Positions 36,502 through 49,643 of a stretch of 64,000 bases of DNA are shown here, one piece after another. Location of the stretch: positions 3,117,501-3,181,500 of the forward strand of contig JARUPY010000602.1 of assembly GCA_029817715.1 (NCBI GenBank), written 5' to 3'. Made by a program: the position numbers and the translations under genes. The first letter of the stretch is position 1; each line of letters begins with the position of its first letter. The stretch comes from Melastoma dodecandrum (Eukaryota > Streptophyta > Magnoliopsida > Myrtales > Melastomataceae). Below the pieces are notes generated by a model, which did no database searches, was not told the origin of the DNA, and saw only the letters and a program-made list of their open reading frames with translations.

Positions 36502-39500
36502 TTACTGAGGCGTCTGACCATGTGGAGGAGGACCTGGTGGAGGCGGTGGCAGCCCCGATTGGTTGCCAGTCTGCAGTAAATTGCCAGAAAAAGGACTTAT
36601 TACGCTAATGTAAGTCAAAAGCATCATCAGTCATCCAAACAGGGATTGACGACCAATTACTTTCTGATAATCAATCTCCAGAATCCCTCATAATACCATC
36701 ATGTCAACATCCAATTGTTTTGATTTTTGTCTCAGTTGTCAGCACAAGAAACGGCGGTCTTATTGTCTATACATGTTTTTCCCATATGACAGAAATTCAC
36801 TGATTTGTTCCTTAATCACAAGGGATTTAAAATCCTACGCTCTGAAACATGTAGAGAAACAAACAAAGAGAACCCCCTCAAGAACCACCTAAATCGCACC
36901 CTGTATCTAGGCTTGACATTTCTCAATCATAAGGACCTCAAAAGTAGTAGTTACCTGGAAAGGACTGAAGTTAGACATCATAGGAACTTGTCCAGATTGC
37001 CCTCGGTTGAAAGGACTGCTTCCAGGATACATCTGGCCGCCACCTCCTGCAGATGGACCCTGGACATTCAAACCGTTAGGAAACCCACCAATTGCAGGTG
37101 CTGGAACGCCAGAAGGTAAGGATCCTGAGTGCATTTGATTCATGCCCATGTAAGGGCCCTGGGGTCCCATCTGATTCACCGAGTTTTGCATACCCTAAAA
37201 CAAAGAAACACATTCTTGAGTTAACTTTTACCCCCAGAAATGGAGCAAATAACCGGATGAATATATCATAACGGTATCTGCATTGTCTTTGTAAAACTGC
37301 ACAAGGACATTGACGTAAAATCACAATGCCAGATGATTTGAAGCACAAGAACAAGAATTATTCATCAATGGAAAGAAAAATAAAGATGGTGCAACTTCTC
37401 TTTCTCGTGGAAGATAAAGACACCAGTCCATGAATAAGAAGCTAAAAGGTTGACGGCAACAAGCAAGAGGATCTACCAGAGCACCAGGAACTTGCTGAGC
37501 ATGTTGTGTCCCTGATGATTGTATCGGCATGGGAGAAGCCATGTTGTGAGAAGGCATCTGGGGTGGAGGACGTGATAGATGAGGATGGGGAAGCAAAGGT
37601 AAATGAGATGGCGGCTGTAATTGAGGCATGCTCTGAGGAGGTATCGGCATTGGAGCCATTTGAGGAAATGGCTGCTGTTGTTGGATTTGCTGGGGATTTT
37701 GCTGGAAAGCAGGCTGCTGATTTGGTGCCAGGAGAGAAGGATGCGGACCAGGAGGTAGAGGAGGAGCTCCTAAAGGCAGAGAAGGCTTCTGATCTCCCTG
37801 AGAAGAGAAGTCCAGGGATGGAATAGACAACGGCATGGCAATTCCAATACCAGGTATTGTCCCTTCATTTCGTGACAAGCCACCACCAAATGGTCCCGGA
37901 GTTGCTGACCCATCCGGTGCAGGGAAAGCACCAGGCATGCGGCTAAAGATATTAGGGTTTTGCTCACCATATCCTAAAAAAATGTTCAATAGATGTAGTT
38001 ATTTAAAAGCTAACCAGATCATAGCTAATCGAAATGCCATACACAACTAGAATTAAATAACATAAGTTCCAAATCATAGCTAACCAGACTGACATCTAAA
38101 CAAATGGCATTTCGCGGAATTATCTGCTTGGATAAAATATAAAAGGAAAACCAGAATATAGAACCTGGAGTTGGGCCTGGATTAAATTTATCCCGAACAG
38201 TATCACCAGGTCTATTTCGGCACCAAAACTTTGTAGTATGGTCATTGCTACCACTGCAATATAATCCTTAATCCGATTAGCTAACAGACAGAACAATTTT
38301 TCAAAGAGAACCACCAGATAACAGGCACACATAAACTTGGCAAAGACTATTAGCAAGACTTCCACAGACAATATACCCGAATAAACTCCTTAACAAAAAT
38401 ACACCGTAAAGGAGACAATGAAGAAAATCCACAGTACCTGCTGAGTAAATAGCCAATGGGATGCCATGCAAGATCGCAGACATTGTTATCATGAGCATTT
38501 GATATTTCAATCTGTGGTGTTTCATGCCTGATTGGGATTTTCAGGTTGCAAGAAGGAATCAAAGTTAAAAGGAACAAAAGATGCTGGGATACAATATGAT
38601 TACATGCAAACAGAACAAAAGAAAAATTTACTGGGGAAAAATTACCCCACTAGCCAATGGAAGATAGCTCCATCATGGCTCCCACTGACAAAGTACTCCT
38701 CATGGAATGGATGCCAAGCCAATGCTGATAATTCATAATAAGTAAGTCACGTTTGACCCAATCAATTTATAAATGTATATAAAAGTAAGACTAGATTATA
38801 AACAATCAAGCAATCTCCAGAGATTCTACACTAGGCAAAAAGTTGAGTAACAATACAAAAAATGACTAGTACACCACTGAGCCAGTGACGAATTACAGAA
38901 AAGGAAAAACTACGAAACAAAAATTACTAAAACATGAGTTCTCAGCTCTGCATCAAGACCCATATGTTCATAAGAAGCTCTTATCAATCCAACCTACGCA
39001 CAATTTAGACCTTGAACATGGAAACTAGGAACTCTTGAATAGAAAAACATCACAAAGCCAGAGCATGGAAGATCTAAATTCTCCATTTACCCATTACCAA
39101 ACAAATAAAAAGAATTCTCCATTTAAAATTTTCAAAATTTCAGGACGCTTTCGTCTATTCATGAAAGAAAAGGTTCCTTGACTGTTTTTATCAATAAATT
39201 AGTCCCCCATAGCTCACAAAAAAGGAACTCTCACAAGTAAAAACGAAAACGCAACAAAAGCGCATGATCACCTACTTGTAACATCTTTTCGATGACCACG
39301 GAATGATTCGAGTTCCTTCATGGCCCTTATATCATAAAGCTACAATAAAGAAATTACATCTCAAACCCAGTGGACGAAAAAACCGTTCAATCTGCTAGAA
39401 ACAAAGGTTTGAGAATATATATCTGAAAAAGGTCATCATTATAATGACAAGGCCCAAGAAAACATTAATTACCTTGATTATTTGATCCTTCCCACTAGTT

Positions 39501-41760
39501 AAGATCCAATTTGCATTTTGGTTCCATTTGACACAGAGTACATTGTTCTTATGACCATGGCTGCTCAAAATAAACAATTTCTTAGAATGGCAGAATATAG
39601 CATGCAAAAGGTGATAAGTAAAAGAAGATGAACATACAATGAACAAAGCTCTCTTCCAGACTTTGCATCCCACAACTTTACAAGATTATCCCTACCACCT
39701 AATATGAATCCAAAACATCGATAAGATTGAAAAGAATCAAAAGAAAGAAATTTTCTTCTTATCTAATGAATTGAGAAAGAATTAAGACCTGAAACCAATA
39801 AAGATTTTTCCGGATGCCAATCAACACAATTCACATTCCAACCATGACCTGCCTGAGTTCAAGCCGCCACCAAAAAGATATCGAGTTACACTGGGCAGTT
39901 AGCAGATAAATAACCACGAGATGACATGTTAAAGCTAAAATGTATTGGGCACATTACCAGTTAACAAGCGCTCTTCTTGGCAGCGAGCAAAATCCCACAC
40001 TTTAACAGTTGTATCATCAGAACAGGAACAGAATTTCAAATCCGTCCGGCAGAAGCTGCAGAGGTGAATTTATGTATTGCTTCTTTATAAGAAATAAAGA
40101 AAAAAAACAGTGAACACTAACCTCAGGTCACGTACTGATTCTCTATGAGCAGACTTATTGACTTTGACATTATTCATATTATTCTGCCAATACCTAGAGA
40201 AGAATGATTAAAATAACTGCTCCACAATCAAACCTTAATAAAAAACACTGAATTAATCGACAATATATTTACTTTATTGAACCACCATCATCGCCAGAAA
40301 TCATCCAGTTGTCATTATGGCTCCACACCATAGACCTGATTGCTCGTTCATGAGCCTAAACAACATATAATTACCCAAATAACGTATGGATACTAACATT
40401 CAACCAAAGATTCAGGTTCAACAACTGGAAGGAAGTGCCTGTACCTGGAGAATCATTTCAAAGTTGAAGGACTGACCATTCCAAAGAGTAAATTCACCAC
40501 TTTGGGAACCTGTAATGAGACGTCTCCCAGTAGGGGTCCACTGCAAAAGAAGAACCTGGTCAGAAGATTAAAAAAATGCTTTGCCAGAAAAAGATACAAC
40601 AGAGACCACGTCTATACAGGTTTGTGTGCATGTGATGATTTATATAAAACCTCCACACTTAAGTCATTCCTCGACATGTTATAAGGTTTCCAGACAAAAT
40701 AATTCATGTTCCATTCAACGTAGCTAGAAAGTAAAGTAAATCAGAAGCCTAACAGATCTTAGAAGAAAAGGAGGCTAAACATGCCAACTTTTATGGCAAT
40801 TGAGACATCAACTGGCATAGGGTAATTCATCTTACCAGAACCCGATTTATGGAACAGCGATTCTTATTGACCGATGTATGAACAAATTTCGCGGCAAAGC
40901 TTGTAGATGGATTATCAGAGTATGCAACTGCAGGCAACAGCTGCATAAAATAATTGAAAATTCAAGTAATGGAAAAAATTGCATACAGTACAGTGCATAA
41001 AGAAAATAGATAATGTAAACTCTCGACATCAATTGCTGCCGCTGGTGTAGGTTGTAACACGGTCCTGTCTCGTGAATCCCGCTGCCACATCCGAATCTGT
41101 TAAAAGATAGATGCAAACAATTCATTGCCAGAAACAAAGAACTTCTCCAATTCCATGGCCACGAATGTGAAACCAACTAATAACAATAGAAAAATGGCAT
41201 CTCAATAGGAAAAAAAGAAATAAATAAAAATAGAGCTGTTATCTTGAAACTCAAGCCACCCCTTTTTTCATTACCTGCATGTACCGCACCACGGTGCTAG
41301 TATAGTCTACCGCTCTTCTTTGAGTGAGCTTTCTCATTCTTTTCGCACCATAACTGTCAGGATGTGCTGGGGATCAAAAAACAAAACTTGTCAAGGAAGA
41401 ATCCCCAACGACACTTACATCGGCCTCATGCTAACTAACACACGGAAGAAGCCGTCGTTCTTTCGAAGCTCAAAGCATACTTCATTCAACCCTAACGGCA
41501 AGCTAGACATCGCGCAGGCGAGAGCAAGAGAGGACCGCACCATCGTAAGGGGGATGTGGATGGGGATGAGGATGAGGATGGGAATGAGGAGGACCACCGG
41601 GAGGGTGGTGATAATCTGGATTCATATTAGTGGACGAAGCCGACGGCTGCCTCATCATCGGCGGCGGGGGAGGCTGGCCCCTGTAGAAATCGCCGCCCGG
41701 CTGCTGCTGCGGCGGAGGCTGATGCTGCTGTTGATGGGGGTGAGGATCTCCGTACATCAT
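36502..41760 (-). CDS. FY: FY: WD40 polyadenylation factor of flowering control
   Basis: Plant homologue of yeast Pfs2/WDR33, a subunit of the 3'-end cleavage and polyadenylation complex; in Arabidopsis it works with FCA on FLC RNA. Eighteen exons in gene order: 41760-41541, 41366-41275, 41096-41028, 40940-40836, 40540-40445, 40355-40273, 40193-40122, 40055-39958, 39848-39789, 39698-39638, 39560-39473, 39339-39276, 38724-38646, 38527-38438, 38253-38165, 37973-37477, 37194-36955, 36570-36502 (about 723 aa). A Q/P/H-rich N-terminus precedes [22 protein letters not shown]40 repeats span about residues 160-455. The C-terminus is Pro/Gln-rich with one PPLPP motif near residue 526. The donor after exon 3 (GTCGAG) is weak. 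The ATG at 41760 may be preceded by none in frame. Confidence 0.9.
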
Positions 41761-41783
41761 CTTTGGCGATCGGAATGGTGACG

Positions 41784-41821
41784 AAACCCTAATTCCGACG
41801 GGAGTACCCCTAAAACCCTAA
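41784..41821. promoter_or_regulatory. Two telo-boxes (AAACCCTAA) in the FY 5' leader
   Basis: AAACCCTAA occurs at 41784-41792 and again at 41813-41821, 24 and 53 bp upstream of the FY start codon. Telo-boxes are common in promoters of plant genes for translation and RNA metabolism and can recruit TRB proteins. Function here is inferred. Confidence 0.5.
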
Positions 41822-42793
41822 TTATTATTTCCTTCCTCACCCTGGGATTACTTTACTTCCCCGCCGCCCGAGCGGGAAAAGCGTTAAAAGATGGGAGTGG
41901 CGGGGAATGAACGGCCGCCGGCGAGGGCCTCGTCCGAATAGGCCATTTATATATGTGGTCCTGATCCCGATTGAACTGCAAAAGGTTATGGGCCTTTCGT
42001 GCAAATAATGATTCGGCCCATGTATCTAGTTAATGGGTTAAGTAGTGTTCGGCCAGAGTTGGAAATAATTTCACTTGTTTCTTAAACAAGTGATTTGGAA
42101 AATTTTTGGAACACATCAGGGAATGAATACATCAAGCCAACAACTCCACAATTTCTGGCTTGTTTCCAGGCGTTGCAATAGTCATCCTTCGTCCGCACCG
42201 TAGTAGTACTTCTCTTCTGTCGTTACTATGTTTGCGTGTGAAAAACCCAACAGCAAGTTACAATTCGAATACAAGTTCAAAGGAAACAGTAATAAGGTTG
42301 ACAACCAAATTCCCTCGAGAAAGCTGGGTTACGAAAATGGGGGAAGAGGAGCACAACTTTGATCTTTCTCAAGAGGTTGTGACCTGTCTGTCATCCGGGG
42401 CAGGGCTTGAAGTAGTCCCAGTGATTATGAGGTTCGAAGCGTAACATCTGAGGAAATGATGGATAAAGGGGTTGGTAGTAAAATGTCCAGATCCTGTAGC
42501 TGCTCTCACTTGTCGGATCCAGATACTCCAAGGCCTCACTGCTGCCGGAATCCACCACAGGGACCACTAAAAATCAAACAAGGAGGATGATGATTCGATT
42601 GCAGGAACGTGGGGCTTTAGGACTTTCGGACTGGGCCGAGACAATGAGATCCAGGAGGAAGCCCCGGAACTGTAAGCGGCTTAAGGCAGCCATAATATCT
42701 TCTCCCTCTAGCAGGGGACACTGGTGGATGTCCTGCCCTGCCCAGCTGCGAACGTCCTTCTGAACCTCAGTCTTTTGTTCGGACGCTGTAATA
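41822..42793. other. Divergent promoter region between FY and the SirB1-domain gene
   Basis: Holds the FY promoter on the left and the promoter and 5' UTR of the plus-strand neighbour on the right. The minus-strand open frame overlapping 42574-43215 is antisense to the first exon of that neighbour and has no recognisable domain. Nothing else is called. Confidence 0.45.
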
Positions 42794-45040
42794 ATGGCTT
42801 CCTTAACGGCAGGGGTGGGCCCTTCGCTACCCCGGGCTTCTTCTTCCGCCCCATGGAAGCAATTAGTGGCCCCCGGATCCCAGACGAAGCGACGTCCCTC
42901 CTTTCCCCTACGATCATCTTCGTCGCGTCCGGTTGTTTGTTGTCGCTCGTCGGAAGGTGATCCTCCCCCTGCCAGCGTCAGGGTTGATCCCGATTTGGTG
43001 CTCCACGACGCTCTAGATTCATCCGGCGTTGACACCTCGCATGCCAGGGTGATTCCTCGTTCCTGGGTTTTGTTTGTTTGTTGTCGGGGAGGGTGAAATT
43101 CCCATTCTTGGCTTTGGTTTCTGTGTAATTCGGGGTAGGCCTGTCGGAAAGGATTGAATTGTCTAATTTTCTTGTTGCAAGTGGAAGGGATTGATTCGTG
43201 CCTCGTATTGTGCATAGGCTGCTCGAGGCGACTTCTGTGCCCAGATTGGTAGGTTGTCCAACATTGAAAGAGGGACGAGCATAAGCATCAACCGGGCTGT
43301 TGACTTGGCTCGAACGGCGCTCTATGTAGCGGCGGAGGACGATTCCGTAGTTTCGCATTCGTCAGTTCCTCTGCCCGTTGATGCTTTCATAGATCGATTG
43401 GATGATCTCTCCATGGGCTATTGCCCCCATTTTGAGTCTGCATATCTGTCGGCACCACAGAAGTTCTTGAATAGTGTGGAAGATTATTTGTATGCAAAGA
43501 AGGTATCTCTTCAGTACTTGTCTGTTAGTTTGCTCTCTAACCAGTTTACTTGGCGTTTCACGTTATCGCCAAAATATGGTTCTGTGAGAGAATTCTGTGC
43601 ATTGTTACTGAAAGCAACAAATTCATCAGGGTTTTCACAGAAGCAACGCAAGGGGCCTCCTAGAACCTCGTGCTCTCTATCTGCATTCGGTAATCATAGT
43701 CTCAGCTCCCTTTAATAAGTTGGGAGGCAGTTATCCATTTGACTTATTTTCCTATTGATGGCTTTATCAGGTTTTGACGCATCGTTCGGGCTCAGCAACA
43801 ATGCTTTCGCTTTTGTACTCAGAAATCTTGAAGATGCTTAGGCTTTGGGGAATTGTGAATTTCGATGCAGAGATATTTTTTCCACATGATTTGGAAAGTC
43901 TTCCCAGAGGATACGATAAAAGAAAAGGCAAGGAGGTTGATCAGCAACATGTATTGACATCTGAGGCTTTACTCCACCAGGTAAATTGTCTTCATTGCAT
44001 GACCAGAAAGACTGCTCTTGGATTCTTTCTTTGGGAATAGTACTCGTTTCTTCTCAGCTTAATCCAGTCCAGATTCTTACTGTCCTACATTTGGCAGTTC
44101 GCGATCACTTACTAAAACTCAGTCTGGCTCCTTTTTGGTAGAATTTCTTCTTAAGTTGGGTGAAATGCATTCCACCTGCATTATCGTGAACTTGTGCTCT
44201 TTCTCTGTAACTTGATGTTTACTGAGTTTGTTTTCTTTGTAGATGTTGACAGATCTGAAGACTGCTTTTTGGCCATTTCAAAGCAACCGCAGCGAGAGTC
44301 TATTCCTAAGGGCTGCAAATGCTGCTAATTGTGGTGATCAGTCGGGCATCGGGGAATCTAGGTATGGCAGTTGTTTACAAGGTTAATGGTTATCAGAGTT
44401 TAAATTTGGCATGCATCATCTGAAGGAGGTCATGCACAGTGCGTTTCAGCTTGCATCCACGAAGGCCGCTCATCATAGGCTTGAACGAGGTATTTGGACT
44501 GGAGTTCGTCTAGGGGACATGAGGCGTGCATTAGCAGGTCTGTCTTCTGAATTTTTTATGTTAGACGGTTCTAGTTCTTCCTTGAACTTCTTTTAAAGTT
44601 TAAGGCATTTGTATTGCGGCCAAATGACTTTCATGCAGCATGCGAGCGTCTTATCCTCCTCGATGTTGATCCCAGAGAATCAAGGGACTATGCCATACTT
44701 CTCTATCATTGTGGTTTCTATGAGCAGGCTCTACAGCATCTCAGCTCGTACCAGAAGAGAAAGGTGGACTTTGCCTATCATTTGTTGCAGTTTTGCTAAT
44801 CGTAGTCTCTTCAACCCCTACTTTACTGAATAACTGAATTACGATCAATCTTATGTCGCCTGATCTGTGATGTACTATCAGGTACCATCTCCCGGTAGGC
44901 CTAGCGATCCACAGAGTAGCATGGAGGAAGATGCCGGGGAGAAGCTGATGGTACGTCTTAATTTGTTAATGATGGAGGAAGGCTGGGGCCAGCCATCCCA
45001 GGTCAGATATTTCCTGGGGAATAAAGCAGAACCATGGTGA
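42794..45040 (+). CDS. SirB1-domain/TPR-like protein, predicted plastid-targeted
   Basis: Seven exons: 42794-43048, 43245-43502, 43771-43980, 44243-44361, 44440-44537, 44639-44763, 44882-45040 (407 aa). The first 55 residues are rich in Ser, Arg and Pro and poor in acidic residues, with MASLTAGVGPSLPRASS at the start, fitting a chloroplast transit peptide. The body has the SirB1 N-terminal/transglutaminase-like motifs DLARTALYVAAEDD and LTHRSGSATMLSLLYSEIL. A C-terminal TPR-like pair follows: GDMRRALAACERLILLDVDP and RDYAILLYHCGFYEQALQHL. The end FLGNKAEPW is typical of the plant family. I know of no established molecular function. The second-exon acceptor (CCCAG at 43244) was chosen because it alone keeps frame. 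Confidence 0.78.
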
Positions 45041-46646
45041 AGCCCTTCTCGAGGTTCCCAGACCCTGTGGCCTCGACGAGCACCATCGTCCCCTCAACAA
45101 ATCGTCACCAAGACGACAAAACTGGCCAAGGCCTCGGTGGACTCAGATTGGATCTCACACGAGATGGGCTTACATCATATTCCTTCACCAAGCTACCTAC
45201 TAATGATTCCATACTTCCGGCCATGGTCATTTTCTCTGGTGTGTTCGAGTGGCTGTCAAGATGGAATGATCTGGGTTGGTTGATTGATCCCATCATATTC
45301 TTACTTAGTCGCATTTGGCGTGCTCGGCCGCCAAGGGACCACGACTTCCGTATCTTTTAGTGAATGTCCTAGCAATGTGCAGGAACATGATGGTAAGAAG
45401 CGCGGACAACCCATTGCGTGTGCACATATTATTAGTATTAGTAACAGTATTAGTAGTAGGCCCCCGTTTTAGACAAAATTAATCATACTAGTATCTGAGT
45501 ATATTAGAGTATCCGATCTTGATAAATACAATGAAGTTATATTATTTTCATTTTGTAATTGTATAATCATCACCCCGCTGTACGTTTTCCCTTCAGACCG
45601 TCGTCGTTGTCTAGGAAAAAACAGAGTCCTCTGTTTTCTGCATGGCCATCAGAAAGCCGCGGCCCCAAAACCTCTTCGCCCCAAACCCACTCACCGCCCC
45701 TCCCCCGGGGACTGACCATCTCAACATTCTCAACCTCCGCGACATCGTCTTCCTCTCCCCCTGATAATTTTATCTTTCTTCCATTAGTTGTATAACGATG
45801 ACTTTAAGAGGCCCAACGTGGTTCCACTTGAGTTTGTCCCGTCTTGGTGACAATCCTTTCAACGCCTGTAGTGTTCGGGTGCATCGGGGTGACTGTGATC
45901 AGCAACGATGCAGTTGAGATCATCTACCAGGCCACAGTCACCATCAGGGCAGCAAGAACCCAATCGGCTGCGGACGCCAACCCCATCAATCGATGTTTCA
46001 GCCTAGTCGGCAATGACGTTCGGACACCGTAAGGAACGTCCGTTTAAAAATAACAAAACATCAACGTACTTAAGAATCTATAGTCCCATGAATCTTACCA
46101 TTCTCTAGGTACGTCATCTTTAGGCTGGTGCTAGTTTTTTCTTTCATGATGATGTCTTAATCTGCCTTCTGCCCATGTCCAAAGTTATTATTACAACTCG
46201 AAGCAAACTCTGTAATAAATACTCGATAAACTCCCTCTTCTCTGTTTGTCAAAAAGAGGAATCCAAAGCATTCCTCCTAACTGTTAACCTGTTAACTGTT
46301 TGTTGTATCGCAAGCAGCTCTCGAAGTATATCCAAGGCATTAGTAATTAGCATGTGCAAGGATCTCATCTCCTCTCTTGTAGATAAGCTGTACAATCTCC
46401 TAAAGCCCTCGTCGACGACCCCTAACCGCGTGGCTTCTCACAATGAATGTACAAAATCGGAACATCCCTCTCTAACCTAATCGGATTGGCGAAAACTAGC
46501 CAGTAGAAGACCGGCTATGATCGGACCCATCTTCTCGGGTTGCAGACGCGGTAAAAGGTCTCCTAAGAGACGCAGATGCAAGCCGCCGGACTGGGAATCT
46601 TCTCCCGGGCCAGCACATGTCCACCTGCACTCCCAACCACCTGAAA
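45041..46646. other. Interval with possible gene relic, no supported gene
   Basis: Lies between the 3' ends of the SirB1-domain gene and the convergent PIP5K gene. Around 45640-46030 the sequence is GC-richer and has coding-like short frames (MAIRKPRPQNLFAPNP, then NDDFKRPNVVPLEFVP), but they are broken by stops and frame changes and I do not recognise them. It may be an old gene fragment. Nothing else stands out. Confidence 0.3.
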
Positions 46647-49643
46647 CTACGAGTCCTCGGCAAATACTTTAAAAATGAAATCCCGAAACCGCCTTGAGTA
46701 CTGTTTTGGGTCAACGGCTGAGATTGAGGTGGCGTCGTATTGCATTGATTTGTAAGCGTGCTCGAGCTTCTTGCTGATATCATAGTCCTGCAAGATGTCG
46801 ATGATCCCAAAGAAAATACGGACATCGTACATCTCCCCCGTCGGTTCTCCTACCAGCTGAAGTTCGCTACTGCGCCTCTCCGTCAGTTCGGCTCGAGCCC
46901 ACATGTTCACTCCCAAAGGCCTGTTGAAATGAAACAAATGATGCTCGAGCGAAGTTGTTTTCCCTTTCAAACTTGCTGAACACCGTAACAGAAATTTACC
47001 TGGAAGAGTCGGGGATTTGATCTGCCGCAACGCCGTGATTATCTGCGCAGCATTTATTAACGAGCTAATCAGCAAAATTGTCTCATAAAAGAGCGTTTAG
47101 ATCAACATTCAAGATGAATTGGGAGTAACCTCTCGCTGTGTGTGCTCGAGAACCACTTGGCTTGGCCATGATCAGATCCTTCTCATAAGCTATGTTCCGA
47201 AAATGAAGACCCACGAGAAGACTGTAGTCCATTATTCTTTCCTGCTCGAGAAAGTCGCAGTCCCTGTCCACCTGTCTGCATCCGATGGAAGCAAAGCATT
47301 GGTTGGTGAACCTCTTCAAGAACGATAGCACTTAGACCATGCTCCGGCTGAATTTGGGCATGCTTTACCTGCGAAACTCTTGGAAAGCCAACTTCTGTAA
47401 TCTAAACAAGAAGTTCAAGTCAAGGTCCTTGAGGGTAGTGCTAGCGTAGATCTCAGTCTCAGGCTTCTCCGTAACACGACCGTGAGATGAACCTTTCAAA
47501 TCGAAGCACCGATGGATAGGGTTCTCAGAGCAGAAAAGGTTTCCCATGATGATGAATCTCACCTGCAAAATCACTGGTTAGAACTCATCGCACCAGACAT
47601 CGACTTGCAGCTTTTCCCACGAAGCGGTGATTCATCCATTACCTTCTTCTGAATGGCACCGGTCAATTTTACACAGTGAAGACCAAAAAACTTTGTGAGC
47701 AAGGTATTCTGGTATTTCCGGACATGCTTATAGTAGGTAGGCAGCATCCTTAACAGCACCTGCAATTCGTCAAGACACATGTTTAGCATACAAAAAATTG
47801 AAGAAGACGAGTGCTCCTTCAATGATAGCAAAGCTTTCTAGGAGAACCCACCTTTACTTCTGCTTTCTTGAGGGTCTTGATCATGTACCGGTCATCGTTC
47901 GTCAAGTAGAAGAAGCTGCCGCTTTTCCCTTGAGATGAAATCTCGCGGAGAGCATCATCTCCACAGAGCGAAATCATGTAGTCAGCCGCGTCAATCATGA
48001 ACAATTTCCTAAGACTCCTGCGAAATACATATATCAGCAACTTTCGATGGGGGAAAGATTCATCTGGGTGAATGGCGGCTTATAGGGATGGGCCCTGCCT
48101 GACCTGAAAACAACTGGACAGTAATCCTTCCATCTGAATTCGGAAGATTGGTGAGGTGGCGTGTGCTTTGATCCTTCTGGCGGAAATTTCGTCCATACTT
48201 TTTCTTTAGGATCAAAGGCAGAAGGCTTCAGATCAAGCGTGTTGGCTGGTGCCGGCCTGCTAACTGAATGTCTGCAACCGTAACACCACCATCAATCCGT
48301 TATCATCAACCAGTCAAATACGGGAACATAGTCATCTGCATCTTTTGCCGACTGAATTTCGCTGTCTAAGCTAAATCAAGGTCCTCACAACTTAACAGCA
48401 AATCAACATCCAGTTCATGAACGTAAACGAAACTCCAATACAGATTCGGAACCAATTACCTGATACCCAGCTGCAGATTCAGCATCAGCTCGTAGTTCTT
48501 GTTACCCTTTGATATTATTTCACCCTGTCGCTTAACCGGACGTATCCTGAGCTGCCAGTGCCTCGTGGGCGTTCCGGCGTGATTACAGTCCTCTTTTTGT
48601 ACACTTCCGAACCCTTCGCCCCTGTCTTCAGTATCCCCTGAAGATTTCCTGGGGGGCTTTAGAGATTCATTCTCTCCTTTCGAAGGCTCCCGATGTGACT
48701 GCTTTGGCAAAACATCCCCACCAACCTCCTTGCCCAACACCTTCTGCGAGGGCAACACCGAAACCTTCTCGGCCGGAGAAACCAAACACTCGCCCAAATC
48801 CACATCGAAAACAGTCTGAGGATCCCAACCCGCGTCATTGCCGGCAGGCGTGTCCGCGGCATGGTACGTCCCTCTCTGTTCTTTCGGGTCCTTGCTCCAA
48901 AACCCGACATAACAGCTCCCGTCCACCCACCGGAAAGTCCCGTTTCCCTTCGGCACGCCGTCTTCCCAGAACCCCTCATACCGATTCCCGTTACTCCATA
49001 TCATCGTGCCATTCCCATTAATCACCCCATTCTTCCACTGTCCGATGTAACAGTTCCCGTTGCTCCATTGGTACCGCCCGTGACCGTGCTGCGAACCCCG
49101 TCGCCATTCCCCCTCGTACAGGTCGCCGTTCACGTAACTCTTGGTCCCTTGGCCGTGCTTCAAGTTCATCGTCCATGAGCCTTTGTAAGAATCCCCCGAC
49201 GGACCGGTGTACGTCCCCGTGCCGTCCATGAACCCATTGTTGAAATCACCCTCGTACGTCGCCCCGCTCGGCCAACAGAACTTCCCCTTTCCCATGGTCC
49301 TCCCCTTGTGCCACTCCCCAACGTACATACACCCGTCAGTCCAAAGATACTTCCCGTGACCATGAGGCAACCTCCCAGACCATTCCCCGGTGTAGTAGTC
49401 CCCATTCGAAAGCAGCTTCTCGGCGTGGTAAACCTCGTCGGAGGCGGCATTGACGTCTCCCTCGCCGTCTTCATCGTCGACGTGGGCAACCGAAACCGAA
49501 CCGAAAATGCCATTCCCCCGCCTCCTGGTGGCCGACGCGGCCTGCGATTTCCTGACGGACGCCTCCCAGGCCTTGGCCCCGTGGACCTGCTCTTTGTTCA
49601 TCTCAACGTCTATATCTCCACCTCCCCCAGCGACAACCACCAT
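46647..49643 (-). CDS. PIP5K: Phosphatidylinositol 4-phosphate 5-kinase with MORN repeats
   Basis: Makes PI(4,5)P2 from PI4P at the plasma membrane. Eight exons in gene order: 49643-48460, 48271-48104, 48017-47852, 47759-47643, 47562-47369, 47275-47130, 47021-47000, 46920-46647 (756 aa). Eight MORN units (YxGEW/F types) cover about residues 79-265, as in plant type B kinases. The catalytic domain shows [69 protein letters not shown] and [19 protein letters not shown]. It ends [22 protein letters not shown]. Exon 7 is a 22-nt microexon. The usual NMPARAE motif reads NMWARAE. The start at 49643 is the first ATG of the frame; a second lies 14 codons later. Confidence 0.92.

Noticed and set aside
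42574..43215. 213-codon minus-strand open frame
   Set aside because: It is antisense to the transit-peptide exon and promoter of the SirB1-domain gene, and the plus-strand model joins in phase to conserved exons.
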